64,000 nucleotides of DNA, from contig OX463785.1 of the NCBI GenBank assembly GCA_949825025.1, forward strand, positions 12,463,971 to 12,527,970, given 5' to 3'. A program made the position numbers and the translations under genes. This DNA comes from Siphlonurus alternatus (lineage: Eukaryota > Arthropoda > Insecta > Ephemeroptera > Siphlonuridae). How positions within the stretch are numbered: the first letter of the stretch is position 1; the number at the start of each line of letters is the position of its first letter. Under the pieces are notes generated by a model that had not been told where the DNA came from, ran no database searches, and saw only the letters and a program-made list of their open reading frames with translations. Positions 53,601 through 64,000 of this stretch are shown here, in pieces.

Positions 53601-56600
53601 CTTTTCACACAAATTCACAAAGATGGCCAGACTTGAAATCACCGAAGTTTGTATTTGTTTATTCTATTAAAAGTTAAGGGAGACTTGTTATTTTACTATA
53701 TTAATTGTTATTACTAATTAAAAATACAATAAAATATTTTCATCAAAGATATAAGCATTTGAATAAATAAAAATGCATTTTAATAAGTATAGTAAGCAGT
53801 TATAAAAAAAAAAATTTAAAAATTAAAAAAATATATATTAAATATACATAATATATTTTAATTTTGAATTTTTTTCAAACTTGTTACAATGATCAATATA
53901 TTAATATTATAACTAAGGTGATTCCTTTACTTTAATTTCTTATTTGCAGCAATAGGATACAATATAAATTTCCACGATGAATTGGAAATTCCATCTATTG
54001 ATTTGCATATAAAAAAATATACTTTTAGTGAGAAAATGATACTAAAATGGAAAAAACAGTCCGTAATTATATCCCCACAGACGTTACAGCCTAGCTGATA
54101 TGGATGATCTGTGGCTTTCCTTGACACCCTTCGTTCCTCCCGGACTTTTTCCTTCTGGAGTGACCCTCAAGTCCACCATGGACTCGTGGACTCTACAACC
54201 AGGGTACCCAGTTATCTACGTCTCTAGAAACTACACTACAGGCAATATTAGACTACTGCAGGTACGTCGCAAATATTTTGGTATCCTCTCATTGAAATGA
54301 ATTGCTACAACAATTTATTATTAGATTTTATTTAGAGACTTCAATCCTCATATATATATAATATATATATACATACCATTTAACACTTGGGTCCAGAGAC
54401 GAGATCAGGGATATCTGTGTCCATAGCCAGAGATGTGATTTTTTTAATTATATATTGATTTACAAGAGATAAATTTATGAGCTTGTAGCTGGAGGCGGGG
54501 AAATGGATATAGATAAGGGAGGGAAAGGATGGCAGCCATGGCCAGCATTTGCTGAAATGAAACTGAATCGTGGAAAACCTCTGTCATGACGGACACCTCT
54601 ATATTTTTTTTTATCAATGGACCAAAGTGATGTCCAAAGCCTCTGGGGAACCACCATTCAAGTGCAATTTCAGTGCAGCATCTTTCTAAGGACGTTAGAA
54701 CACCTGTTGGGTATTTTAAACACATGCATGGACGGCAATAGTTCTATTGTCTCCTGGAAAGATGCTACTGCAATTTTGGGTCGAATTTTAAGACTTGGAA
54801 GTCTCTGATGATCTCTGGCTAGCGTCACCGTTCCCTATAGTGTTTTTTTTTTCTTCAATTCATCCTTTACAAATCTAAACCTATAATCTCAATACGATTT
54901 TTACCTCAACACGCACATCCTATAGCTCAAAGTGAGGACTAATTTAAAAAAAGAAAGAACACAAAATTTCAAACGTTTCATGCTCAATAAAAATAACGAA
55001 GACATAATCTTGCCTTTTCCCTTCTTTTTTAGTCGAAAATGATGCAAAATAAGAGAAAAAAAAAGACTAGAGGAGAGACATTATAAAAGCAAAGAAGTTT
55101 ATTTCAACTCATCAGGGCTACAAAATTTCAAATTTTCCCTCCACAGGCTCGCTTCCTGACCCAGCCTGATCCCGAGGTGGAGCACTCCGAGGTGTGGACT
55201 GTCCCGCTGACGATGACGTCACAGGCAAACCCCAATTTTGATGACGTCAGAGTGGTGACTTGGCAGAGAGGTAGTCTCCAGACGTTGTACAACCTTCAGC
55301 CCAGCAGCGAGCACTGGATCATCTTCAACCTCAAGCAAGTTGGTGAGTTGGAAAATAATGAAAATTGTCACGAGTTTGGTTAACATAACATGCATACATC
55401 ACTTTATTAATTGATAGACAATACACTAATTGTATTTTATCCAAATTCAAGTTATTGTTTATTCAGCAACAGTTACAGAACCAATGTACCAAATATAATA
55501 AAGTCAAGACAACACCCCTAAAAAATAGTAAAATATCACAATTTAGAAGAAAAAAAGAAGAAAAGAAAAGTAAAATCAATTTATGTATGTTCATGTTTTA
55601 AAGCGTGAATTGGTATTGTAAAATGAATTATGTAACAATTTAGAGATAACTCTAAGCTTAATTGTATTTATACGTAGAACATAATATAGGTCTTATAGAA
55701 CGAAGGGAAAAAAAGAGGAGAAAAAGAATGAATTATGCTGTAACAAAGAGACACTACATGCTGCAGGATTGTCAAACCCAATTGAAAATTTTAATAATTC
55801 TATTAATACTGTAAACACAACGGAGGGAAATCATAGAACATAATTATATTTATTTCATTATACAGTTATTATTTCAATGTAGAGCTTTTTTGTTATTTAC
55901 GCTATGTTTATATATGTTTACAATTCTTTCACTCTCCTTCCAGGCTACTACCGCGTGAACTACGACGCTACCAACTGGGGTCTTCTCACCGCGGCTCTCA
56001 ACGACCACTCGGAGATGTCCAAGATCCACGTGATCAACCGCGCTCAGCTGATGGACGACTCGCTGGCCCTGGCACGTGCTGGACTCTTGGACTACAACCT
56101 GGCCCTCGACACCACGGGCTACCTCTCCCACGAGACAGAGTACCACCCCTGGGCCGTGGCGCTCACCGCCATGGGGTACCTCGTTGATCGCAGTGCGGCT
56201 AATGAAGAGGCGAGGGAGCTGTTTCAGGTAAATCATGTCTCTCGCTTTCTTTTTTCAGACTGTTGGAATGTTGAAGATTTATATACAAAATTAGACTATA
56301 ATAAATAACTAGTCAAATCAAATCAGCATTTAAATATTAAATTTAAATCAAACTTAAATCTAAAAAAATTGTAGGTTTGTTCGGAAATACACTAACAAAT
56401 TAGAATCAGATTTTTCTTATGTTCTCTGTACAAAAAGATAATTTGATTTTTGTGCATTTACAAACATAGCTAATATTTCAAAATAAATTGTAAAAATACA
56501 AAATATTATATTTTTACTCTATAATAATATTTTAAATCACTATTCATGAATAAAAAAAAAATAAAAAATAAAAATAAAATAAAAATAAAATAAAAATAAA

Positions 56601-59600
56601 AAAAATAAGCCATAAAGTTAACCAGAGTTCTCTCTATAATCATATTTAATGTCATTGAGCTAAGATGTCGCTATATTATGTGTATAATGCTGGTTATAGT
56701 GCGAAATTTGTTTAATTAATTTTATTGTTTCATTGTCAATCATGTGTTGGTAAATAATTTTTTGCCAAATTTGGTTGATTTTGGTTCCCCAGGTATTGGA
56801 TATCACCTTGGTCTATTGATAAAAAGTAGAGGTGTCCGTTCTGACTGGGATTTTCTATGGTTTCTTCAGTCTCATCTCAGCGAATGCTTGGACGTGTATA
56901 AACAGGCAGTGGCCACCATCCTTTCCCTACCTTATCCCTAGGCATTACCCCGCCGCGAGCTGTAAGCTCTTAGGGGTGTATTCATGTTTAAAAAAGTGAT
57001 AATTATTTCTTTCTCCAGTGGTACATGCTGGAGAAGCTTGGCCCCGCCTACTCTTTGGTGAACGGGTTCACGGTGACCGAGGATGACTCACACATAACGA
57101 GACTCAAGAGATCGTTGGTGCTCAGCTGGGCGTGTTTCTTGGAGCACGAGGAATGTAACATGGAGGCTGCGAGATTCTTCAAGCAGTGGCAGGCAAATCC
57201 GGAGACCAGCCCGTGAGTGTTTAATGTTAAGATTAGAAACTGCTGAAATAGTTATTGAATCATAATACAGGCTTCAATTGTTCCCCAGCGGGAAAATGTT
57301 CTCCATAAGCCACCGTGTTAGAAATTTTAATTTTTTTTCTCAGTAGCTATTAAAGCTATTAATTTGAAACCATTTACTACCCCCCCCCTTCCCATTTAAG
57401 GGTCTTCTGATAATTAATCAAGAATTTATTTTCCTCTAAAACATTTCTTTATATTGCCACAAAAGCAATTTCAATTTTTTTTTTTACATAGGTTTTGATA
57501 GGACGGTGGGAACACCGCAAAATCAGCTGACTTGCATGAAGCCTTATTTATTCATAGAAATTATATTAATTATATTAATATGTGATGTATAATTACACAG
57601 ATAATAAATTAAATAAAACAATTAAGAATTCTAACCTTGTGTATGAAAATTAATAAAATATTTTTTTTTAATATTAATAACTATATATGCACTTTTATTC
57701 ATTCAATTTTATAAGAATAAGTTTTATTTTTTTTTCTTATTCCAGAAGGGGGACAAATTCTGCGTATTATATAATAATTTAAAAAAAAAACACTATAAAA
57801 TTATTTTTCTTGGAGTGTCTTAAACAAAAATTGTTAGAAAATTTTACGTTTTGTCGATACTTTCAAAAAAAATTTGCATACATGTTCATATTACGTACTC
57901 TCTTGCCCCCAGTATTGCCCCCGACCTGAAGAGCGTGGTGTACTGCGCGGGGATGCGGAAGGGTGGACAGGAGGAGTACGACTTCTTGTTTGAACGCTAC
58001 GAGGTCTCTGCAGACATCACGGGCGAACAGTCCACCATTGTCTCTTCACTCGGGTGTGCGTCGGACACAGGGCTGCTTAGCAAGTGAGACAATTATGAAA
58101 AATGAGGGAAATGGACAATCTGTATGATTTTTTTTATTGCATAGTTGATAGAGTACCTCGAATTATGAATTGTCAATTTTTTTCCGAGTTTTTTGAACCC
58201 TCCAACACCTTAAAATCAAAGGTAAAAGACGCTTTGACATCATAAGTCATGCAACGTATTTTCATATGCTCGCGTGTATTTGCATGATTATGACGTCAAA
58301 TCATTTTGCAGTACAATTTTAAGGGTGTTAGAGGGTTCAAAAATACCTGAAAAAATACACTTAAGGTCCTGTATCCAAATATGGAGTAAAAATATCAAGA
58401 CCATGCCTTGGTTTTTATGTACTTGTTTGGACAGTAATGAAAAATAATACTATGCAAAAAGATAAACTTTTGAAAGCTGGTGCATAATACAGCAATAAGA
58501 GGTTGCCATAATATTGTACATAAATTGAATTAGCAGTACCAGTTTTGTTTTAAATATTAGTAAAATTTAAAAATAAAAATTATGATTTTTTTGTACTCAT
58601 AAAATTGAATTGCAAAGAAAAAACATTTTGTACTCCAGACTTCCTAAATTTATACCTAATTTTTCAGTTAACATGAATTATAATTATGTAATACACCGCC
58701 CGAATCAGCTGCAGATTATCTTAATATGATGCCCACTATTCTTTTCTGCAATAATAAAATTCATGCATGTTGTCCATCGCGTCATGATATGAAAATTTCA
58801 AATAAAAAAAAAAATATGAGCAATAAAAGTTTAGTATAACTTAATCGCAACGGGAACAATTACAACATGCAACTATTAGTGACATCTAATTTATTTATTC
58901 GTTAACAACATAATACAAACATCTCTTGCAGTTTAGTGAACTTCTGCTACAATAAAATTATAAAGTTTAATAAAATCTCAAAAATATTTAATAAAAAAAT
59001 AAATATTTAAAGTAAAATGTTGACCTATAATGTTTTGAAAGTAAACGTTTTATTTGAAATATCAATATTTCTATATTATCATGAATTTTTGACATATTAT
59101 AATTATCATTATGCAATTTTTTAAGATTCAAGTATACATATTGGCATTTTTTTTATTTTTTGACTTATACAAAGATATCTGCATTTATTTTAAAAATTAT
59201 GTGATGAAATGAATGAAAAGTTCAATCCGTTTGAGTTTTCAATTAAATCTTTGAAGCATATTACAGTCTGACCAATTAACATCATAATTTTAGTACAAAT
59301 ACAACAAAATAAATTACTCCTCAGGTACCTTGAGGGGAGCATTACGAACGGCTCGGCCATCACAGGACGAAGGGTTCTCACCGCGGTCTACAACAACCCG
59401 CTTGGTGTGAATCTCGCGTTGGACTTCATCATCAATAACTGGGAGACTGCCAAGGACTTGTAAGTATTTATAGTATTTTAATAGCACAATAAGTATAATT
59501 CGCTATACAACTCCCCTTGCCAAGAAGACTGTAAATTTTCAATACATTTGAGAACCAATACATGGCACTGTATGCTTAAATTTGGGGATGCTGCAATACC

Positions 59601-61212
59601 CATTGCATTGAAAAATCACAAAAAAAAAATAATAATAAAATTTAAATGAAAGACGTCACTTAAGAAATTGAAATATTTATAATATATATTGTTATAATAT
59701 AATATATCAAACACATTAAATGTAAAATAAAACTAATACATAAATATATACTTACAGCTACGGAGGAGAGGTCGGTGTCGGTTTCGCCTTCACTGGGATC
59801 GCTCCCAAGTTGAACACGCAGGAGCACAGTGACAAGGTAATCTTCAGTTAATATTACCCCCAGGACATCACCTGCTTGCTGGCGCTGCAGTCCCAAGAAA
59901 CAAAGAGATGCAGATTTGCAACTTTCGGGGATGTAAGAAGAGCGCCTAGCATTCCGAAAAATTAAAGTTCACCACGTCTTTATAGATTTTTATGCTATTT
60001 AAGTGTGGTTTCATATTTCAGATTGCATTTTTATTATTATTTTGTATTATTTTTTTTAAAACATATTATGAAACCACACTTAAATAGCATAAAAATCTAT
60101 AAAGACGTGGTGAACTTTAATTTTTCGGAATGCTAGGCGCTCTTCTTACATCCCCGAAAGTACAGAGAAAATATACATATAAAAGTATTGAAAAATAACT
60201 CACAAAGCATTCTTTGGCTTCTGTTGATATAAATAACATAATATATTCTTTATTTTTTTTTAAATTATAAAAACAGAAAATACGCCAAATTCTAAATGTT
60301 TTTTTTTTTTTTTTTTAATTTGGAATTTCCACTTCCAGTTACAACACTGGGTTAAAGCACATGACGAAACATTAAAAATATAAGAGCTGATTTCTGTTTA
60401 TGTTTACGTGAGGCGGGAGAGGGGTTTCCCTATACTAACATATTGCAAAGGGGACGCAGGAGGGAGGGAAAAGAGAAAGTTTTGGCAGGCCAGATTATAC
60501 AGTGAGCATAGGCAAAATGACGAAAAAAAATTATAAAAAATACTTTTAACAGTTTTTTGGCGGTGAGATTTTTTTTATAGTTCTATATCGTGTACTGTTA
60601 AAGTATTTGTAAAGTATTTAAACTTGATTTATTTTATTAAGTGAAGTAAAAAAATTATTGCACACTTTGTTTATATGCTACTCCGTGCATTCTGGCCCTC
60701 CTCGCATAACGTCAGCGCAATCCCCTCTATAAAGAAAAAAGATTAAAATTCAAAAGTGAGCCAAAATTTGTAAATTTAATTTTAAATGTTTTGTTCACCT
60801 CACATTTTTTATTTTCATTTTAAATATATTTTATAATACATGTACTTAAGCTACTCCACCATCTTGGAGAACTTCGCGCGGATTCCCTCATTCCCTGTAT
60901 AAAGTATAAATTGATTGCTTGGTCATGCAACCAGCTTACAACATTCTCGTCTGCATTGTGAAATTACAGCTGGAAGAGTTCCTGGCAGCCAACAACGACA
61001 CTCTGGGTGCCACCAAAGTCTACCTGGAGCACGCGATTCAGACCGTGAGCGCCACCCTCGGTTGGCACGTGAAGTTCGGAGACCACGTGGTCACATACCT
61101 GGAGGTCAAGCGGGAGGAAGCGACACCCACGCCACCCCCTTCTGCGGCAGTTACCTCAACCCCTTTGGTCCTCATAGTGCTGGTGCTAACAGCACTAGTG
61201 TCCAGAGTTTGA
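47662..61212 (+). CDS. APN: Aminopeptidase N, GPI-anchored M1 metallopeptidase (complete, 15 exons)
   Basis: Removes neutral N-terminal residues from peptides at the cell surface; insect gut homologues act in digestion. Exons: 47662-48191, 49468-49623, 50324-50446, 51513-51698, 52388-52571, 53008-53167, 53423-53504, 54081-54261, 55147-55342, 55944-56227, 57019-57212, 57913-58083, 59325-59459, 59758-59836, 60970-61212. All are GT-AG with agreeing phases, giving 967 residues, normal for the family. It starts [20 protein letters not shown], a cleavable signal peptide. Substrate-anchoring GAMEN is at 321-325. The zinc site HELAH is at 357-361, with distal ligand E380 in [11 protein letters not shown]. 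The catalytic Tyr is about residue 444 (IIAYSKGG). Several N-glycosylation sequons are present (NTS, NFS, NYT, NDT). The end has a Thr/Pro stalk ([17 protein letters not shown]) then a hydrophobic tail ([15 protein letters not shown]), typical of GPI attachment. Nothing indicates loss of activity. The exact subgroup cannot be set from sequence alone. Confidence 0.96.
48552..48892. mobile_element. MITE family B in aminopeptidase intron 1
   Basis: Ends TAATGGACAACCTACATGAA and TTCATGTATGTTGTCCATTA with flanking TA. The centre CCCCCTGGAGGCGTCAATA matches the HID1-intron copies in inverted orientation. Confidence 0.84.
49049..49250 (+). mobile_element. SINE-like dispersed repeat E, copy 1
   Basis: Shares the ordered sequence TTTGATCCATTGCTAAAAAG, TAGAGGTGTTCGTCCTGACT, GGTTTTCCACGGTTTCCTCA and CCCTTATCCCTATCCATTAC with copies at 54458-54665 (opposite strand) and 56765-56985. 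It ends CTCATAGGGGTAAAAAAAAA, a short A tail. No coding potential or terminal inverted repeats, so a SINE is the best guess. Confidence 0.6.
51047..51400. mobile_element. Intact 354-bp fold-back with TTAA ends
   Basis: TTAAGGGTAAGGTAACGCC at the left is exactly mirrored by GGCGTTACCTTACCCTTAA. Arms of about 165 nt carry only a few mismatches; the apex is GGGAGTTTCATTTCTCCATG. A TTAA target duplication would fit a piggyBac-type MITE, although the element's own first bases (GGG) are not the usual CCC. The diverged relative at 10191-10856 is split by another element. Confidence 0.82.
54458..54665 (-). mobile_element. SINE-like dispersed repeat E, copy 2
   Basis: Minus-strand copy: CATCACTTTGGTCCATTGAT, GAGGTGTCCGTCATGACAGA and CCATCCTTTCCCTCCCTTAT. 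In the aminopeptidase intron before exon 55147. Confidence 0.6.
56765..56985 (+). mobile_element. SINE-like dispersed repeat E, copy 3
   Basis: TATCACCTTGGTCTATTGAT, GTAGAGGTGTCCGTTCTGAC, CAGTCTCATCTCAGCGAATG and CCATCCTTTCCCTACCTTAT, ending CTCTTAGGGGTGT. Ends about 35 bp before aminopeptidase exon 57019-57212. Confidence 0.62.
58110..58779. mobile_element. Long family-B relative in aminopeptidase intron
   Basis: Ends AATGGACAATCTGTATGATT and TTCATGCATGTTGTCCAT about 670 bp apart. The inner arm TTTTTGAACCCTCCAACACC is mirrored by GGGTGTTAGAGGGTTCAAAA, and a TGACGTCA lies near 58299. A second inner fold-back sits in the left half. The degenerate sequence at 6659-6986 is its relative. Confidence 0.65.
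59921..60161. repeat. Perfect 95-bp inverted repeat in aminopeptidase intron 14
   Basis: Left arm 59921-60015 and right arm 60067-60161 are exact reverse complements by eye (ACTTTCGGGGATGTAAGAAG at the outer end, TTAAGTGTGGTTTCATA at the inner), with a 51-nt A/T-rich spacer. Just outside the left arm, AGAGATGCAGATTTG links it to the ACTTCTGGACA family. The pre-mRNA could form a 95-bp duplex. Confidence 0.9.
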
Positions 61213-61294
61213 ACATTGTTACATGAATTACATTAAGAATGGATAGCAGTTATAATAGAACATCCCTCGTCCGGAATTATGAGCTATTATATCT

Positions 61295-61425
61295 GATTCT
61301 CACGATTTCATTGCAATAATGAGCCATCTGCTATATCAGGTGAGTGCAAATAGGTGTAAGATAAAGCTCATAATTAAACTCACCTGAAATAGCAGATAGT
61401 TCATTATTGTAACAAGATCGTGGTA
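61295..61425. repeat. Imperfect inverted repeat in aminopeptidase 3' UTR
   Basis: The left arm contains CAATAATGAGCCATCTGCTA and TATCAGGTGAGT. The right arm contains ACTCACCTGAAATAGCAGAT and AGTTCATTATTGTAACAAG. The arms are about 45 nt with few mismatches around a loop of roughly 30 nt, so the mRNA could form a long hairpin. It may be a MITE remnant. Confidence 0.7.
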
Positions 61426-61577
61426 GGTAGAGGGACGATAATTTATAAATATAGTTTAAGGAAAACTGCCACATTTATTTGTAATATAGTGTCGCTAGAT
61501 ATAGATGCTTTGTTATAAGTTATACCAACCCCACATGTTATTGTGTCCTAAATGTCAATATATATGTATTTTGGTGA

Positions 61578-61583
61578 AATAAA
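61578..61583 (+). terminator. Candidate aminopeptidase polyadenylation signal
   Basis: AATAAA about 365 nt after the stop, followed by a T/GT-rich stretch (TGTATGTATTTTTTTT), a good arrangement for cleavage and polyadenylation. Confidence 0.6.
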
Positions 61584-61830
61584 ATAAATAATTTAAAATA
61601 CTGTATGTATTTTTTTTTCATAATTAAATTAAGCTATTCAGAATTTCTTCATTTTCTTTTTTTTTTTTAATATCGGAATTAATTAAAAAAATGTTGCAAA
61701 GATAATATTTAGAGAGACAATCTGACGTCACCAACAACCAATCACATTAGAGCAAATTCATGACGTCATGGTCGTACAACCCTAATTAAGAGCGTTAAAA
61801 AAAAAAAAAAAAGCTACCGTACTAACCGTA

Positions 61831-62025
61831 CTCTAAAGGTGGATTTTCATGAGCAATTTCCAGCCTGCGACGCGACGCGAATAATGCGCACTTGCTGTAA
61901 CATCCATTGGCGGCCATATTTGGCGATTAAAATAAAAAGAGCATATTCGGTAAATTCGCTCGCCGCATAGGATTTCACAGCTTTTATGTCAAAATCGCGT
62001 CGCATCGCCGTTAATGCCGCTCTTT
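61831..62025. repeat. Dispersed repeat D, copy 2
   Basis: Same order and orientation of shared words as 16891-17100, with a shorter middle. Downstream of the aminopeptidase polyadenylation site. Confidence 0.7.
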
Positions 62026-62376
62026 CCAACATTTCATGCTCAATTAGAGGAAAGAAGAAAAAATGTGGTCTCTTTTTCTCGGAAATTATACAAGATAGGA
62101 GAAAAAAGATGAGGAGAAACGTTATAATACTTATAATTAAATAAAGAAAAGAAAAATATTTTCAACTCTGGTTTGGAGAATTTCACGAATAGTCTATATA
62201 TCCATGCTTCATGCAAAAATACACTGTCCGTCATAATAATTTAGTTTATGATTGGAGTTGCTCGGAAGTATTCGGCTTGAATTGAGCCAATTACATTCTT
62301 CGTTGCAAACTCCCTACCAATGACCTAAGACATTACGAACATAACAAAAGTGTAATTAAATGCAGTGTGCATATTC

Positions 62377-62446
62377 AGGTTTCTCGCTAACCACGCTTAT
62401 AAAGTAAAAACACTAAGTGACTAAACGTGGTTAGTGAGAAAGCTGG
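62377..62446. mobile_element. Small fold-back, GTTAGTGAGAAA type
   Basis: GGTTTCTCGCTAACCACG is mirrored by CGTGGTTAGTGAGAAAGC. It shares these words with the interior of the GCGATTCACGAA-family elements but lacks their outer ends. Confidence 0.6.
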
Positions 62447-63859
62447 GTGTAGAGTTTAGTCAGAATCATAATTTCTTGTTAGTATCAAAATGTCTATTCC
62501 ATGTACAACTGTAAAATAAAATATTTTCTAATCTAGGGATATTAAATTAATTACCTATTTTTTATTAAATTATATACTGTATTTTGCAATATATACTAGA
62601 TTATTATTGCAATAAAAAAGAACATGATAATTAAGATGGAATAAAATTTAATCCAGTTTGTTATAGATAACCACAAAAGCCTAAAACCATAAAAAAATTT
62701 AATTGCATGGCTAAGCTAGGATGTCAAGCTGGATTATTTGATAGACGGTCAAATTTATGGTGCTGGATGTGTTCTTGAGGTATCAATGTATAAAATGGGA
62801 ATAGATACAATTTTGAGGGCATTTGGAGTTTGCTGAAGCTGACAGCATGTAAGTGTATATTTTCTTGCAATTATTGGGGAATCAGTGAATGTTAAAATAT
62901 TTATTAACTATCAGTATTGATTATAATAATTAGATTGTGTATTTTAAAATTTTTCGTTATGTTGGGTTAAATACTAAATTTGCATGCCATGGTTAAAATA
63001 TAAATAAGAAAACTGGGATTTTATACATAATATATGTATACTGCAAATACATAATGTTGGAATATTAAAATAATTTGTAAGAGAATGCGAGTTCAATTAT
63101 AAGGTGGGAGTTTCTAAAGAAAAAATGATTTAATATGCTTCAAATGTTTTACTTGCATTTTTATAAAATAAAAATTAGCAAAATTAAATTGAAATAAATA
63201 TACATTATTTTATAATTTTATTAAAAAAATAGTTGATTGTTATTTTAAAAAAACTTGAGAATAATATTATACATAATTTCACTTCAGTTTTCCAATTTTA
63301 TTCCTTTTTTTTTTTTTTTTTTTTTTTTTTCTTTCTTCAATGAAGGTGGTCGCTATGAAGCCAAGTTTATTATTACATAATTATAGGTTGCTCTGACTTG
63401 AGTTGGATGTTTTAACAGTTGCAAAAATAAAACATCGTTGGTCTAATTGCGATAATTTGCAGTTTTTTTATTAATGCATTCCTAAAGAAAATTAGAATTA
63501 AACTTGAATCTTTTTTCAAGCCATCTTGCGAGTGCTTTTATTGCAGAAACCCATGAAAACAGTTGATTTTATATGAAAATAAAATAAACGGAAAAAAAGG
63601 CTTAATTATCTCAAAATGCATGCAACGTTACGTACCCCTGCATGAATTTTACTTTTTATAGATCAAAATATTTGTAATTACGCAAATGGAAATACGTATA
63701 TAGTAAACATTTCAAGAGTGTATTTAAAAAAAATCAATCAATTGCTGTTAAAGTGATTACATGAGAGATAAATATTATCAATTAAATTGAACAATATACT
63801 GTCACAATTAGTGGCATTTTATGTAAAGCAAAGAGCAATCAAGCCTGTAAGTGCGACTA

Positions 63860-64000
63860 AATAGATATACCGCGGTGTACTTCCTATCACACGCGAGGGC
63901 ATTCCGTTTTACGGTTGCGGCAACTCATCTCAGCGAGTGATAGCAAACCAAGCAATACCGAACCATGCAACCCCAAGCCCTGCCGCTTGATTGTCACTCG
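63860..64000. other. GC-rich edge, possible start of another gene
   Basis: The last 140 bases have much higher GC and CpG than the preceding 2 kb. An ATG at 63966 opens a frame MQPQALPLDCHS to the window edge. It could be a promoter/5' exon of the next gene; nothing in the short translation is recognisable. Confidence 0.2.

Larger units (their letters stand above)
61600..63860. other. Intergenic region right of the aminopeptidase
   Basis: AT-rich. It contains repeat D (61831), a small fold-back at 62377-62446 and a T-run of roughly 25 at about 63305-63331. TGACGTCA occurs near 61723 and 61763. No gene seen. Confidence 0.5.

Noticed and set aside
54617..54808. 63-residue open frame in aminopeptidase intron
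   Set aside because: It overlaps the inverted copy of SINE-like repeat E and has no splice sites linking it to the aminopeptidase frame.
1..64000. CRISPR arrays, operons, prokaryotic signals
   Set aside because: All genes are intron-containing with GT-AG junctions; no regularly spaced direct repeats were seen.

Overview
This window is AT-rich, intron-rich animal nuclear DNA, most likely from an insect. The protein sequences look insect-like: a CNGL-type cyclic-nucleotide-gated channel, HID1, VPS29 and a GPI-anchored M1 aminopeptidase. The introns are full of short fold-back elements. A hemipteran such as a planthopper is a guess from texture only. I assembled four multi-exon genes by reading GT-AG junctions and checking that every intron phase stays in frame.

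Layout. (1) Positions 1222-24917, plus strand: the C-terminal part of a cyclic-nucleotide-gated channel, from pore helix S6 through C-linker, cyclic-nucleotide-binding domain, a very long Ser/Pro-rich tail and a leucine zipper. It has two mutually exclusive-looking last exons. The N-terminus and pore lie left of the window. (2) Positions 28927-40545, minus strand: a complete 17-exon HID1 gene, convergent with the channel gene. (3) Positions 40814-42615, plus strand: a complete 4-exon VPS29 gene, divergent from HID1 across 268 bp that probably acts as a shared promoter. (4) Positions 47662-61212, plus strand: a complete 15-exon aminopeptidase N with signal peptide, GAMEN and HEXXH-E motifs and a GPI-attachment tail. 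The last 2.8 kb holds no gene I can support, except perhaps the first bases of another gene at the right edge.

Introns and spacers carry many terminal-inverted-repeat fold-back elements (MITE-like). The largest group has two related subfamilies, with ends reading ATGGAGTATTGACCTC or AATGGACAACCT, and about a dozen copies. There are also a 5'-truncated LINE fragment in HID1 intron 1, three copies of a SINE-like repeat in aminopeptidase introns, a tRNA-like relic, microsatellites and long homopolymers.

HID1 (secretory-granule and Golgi sorting) and VPS29 (retromer) are both endomembrane-trafficking genes and share a promoter region. The channel and the aminopeptidase have no evident functional link to them. 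The most interesting observations are in the channel tail: a three-times repeated GLPL-type motif, a paired SILK/RVxF-like phosphatase-docking arrangement, decayed tandem exon copies, and alternative C-termini. Two others stand out: a strong excess of the palindrome TGACGTCA across the window and a perfect 95-bp inverted repeat in an aminopeptidase intron.
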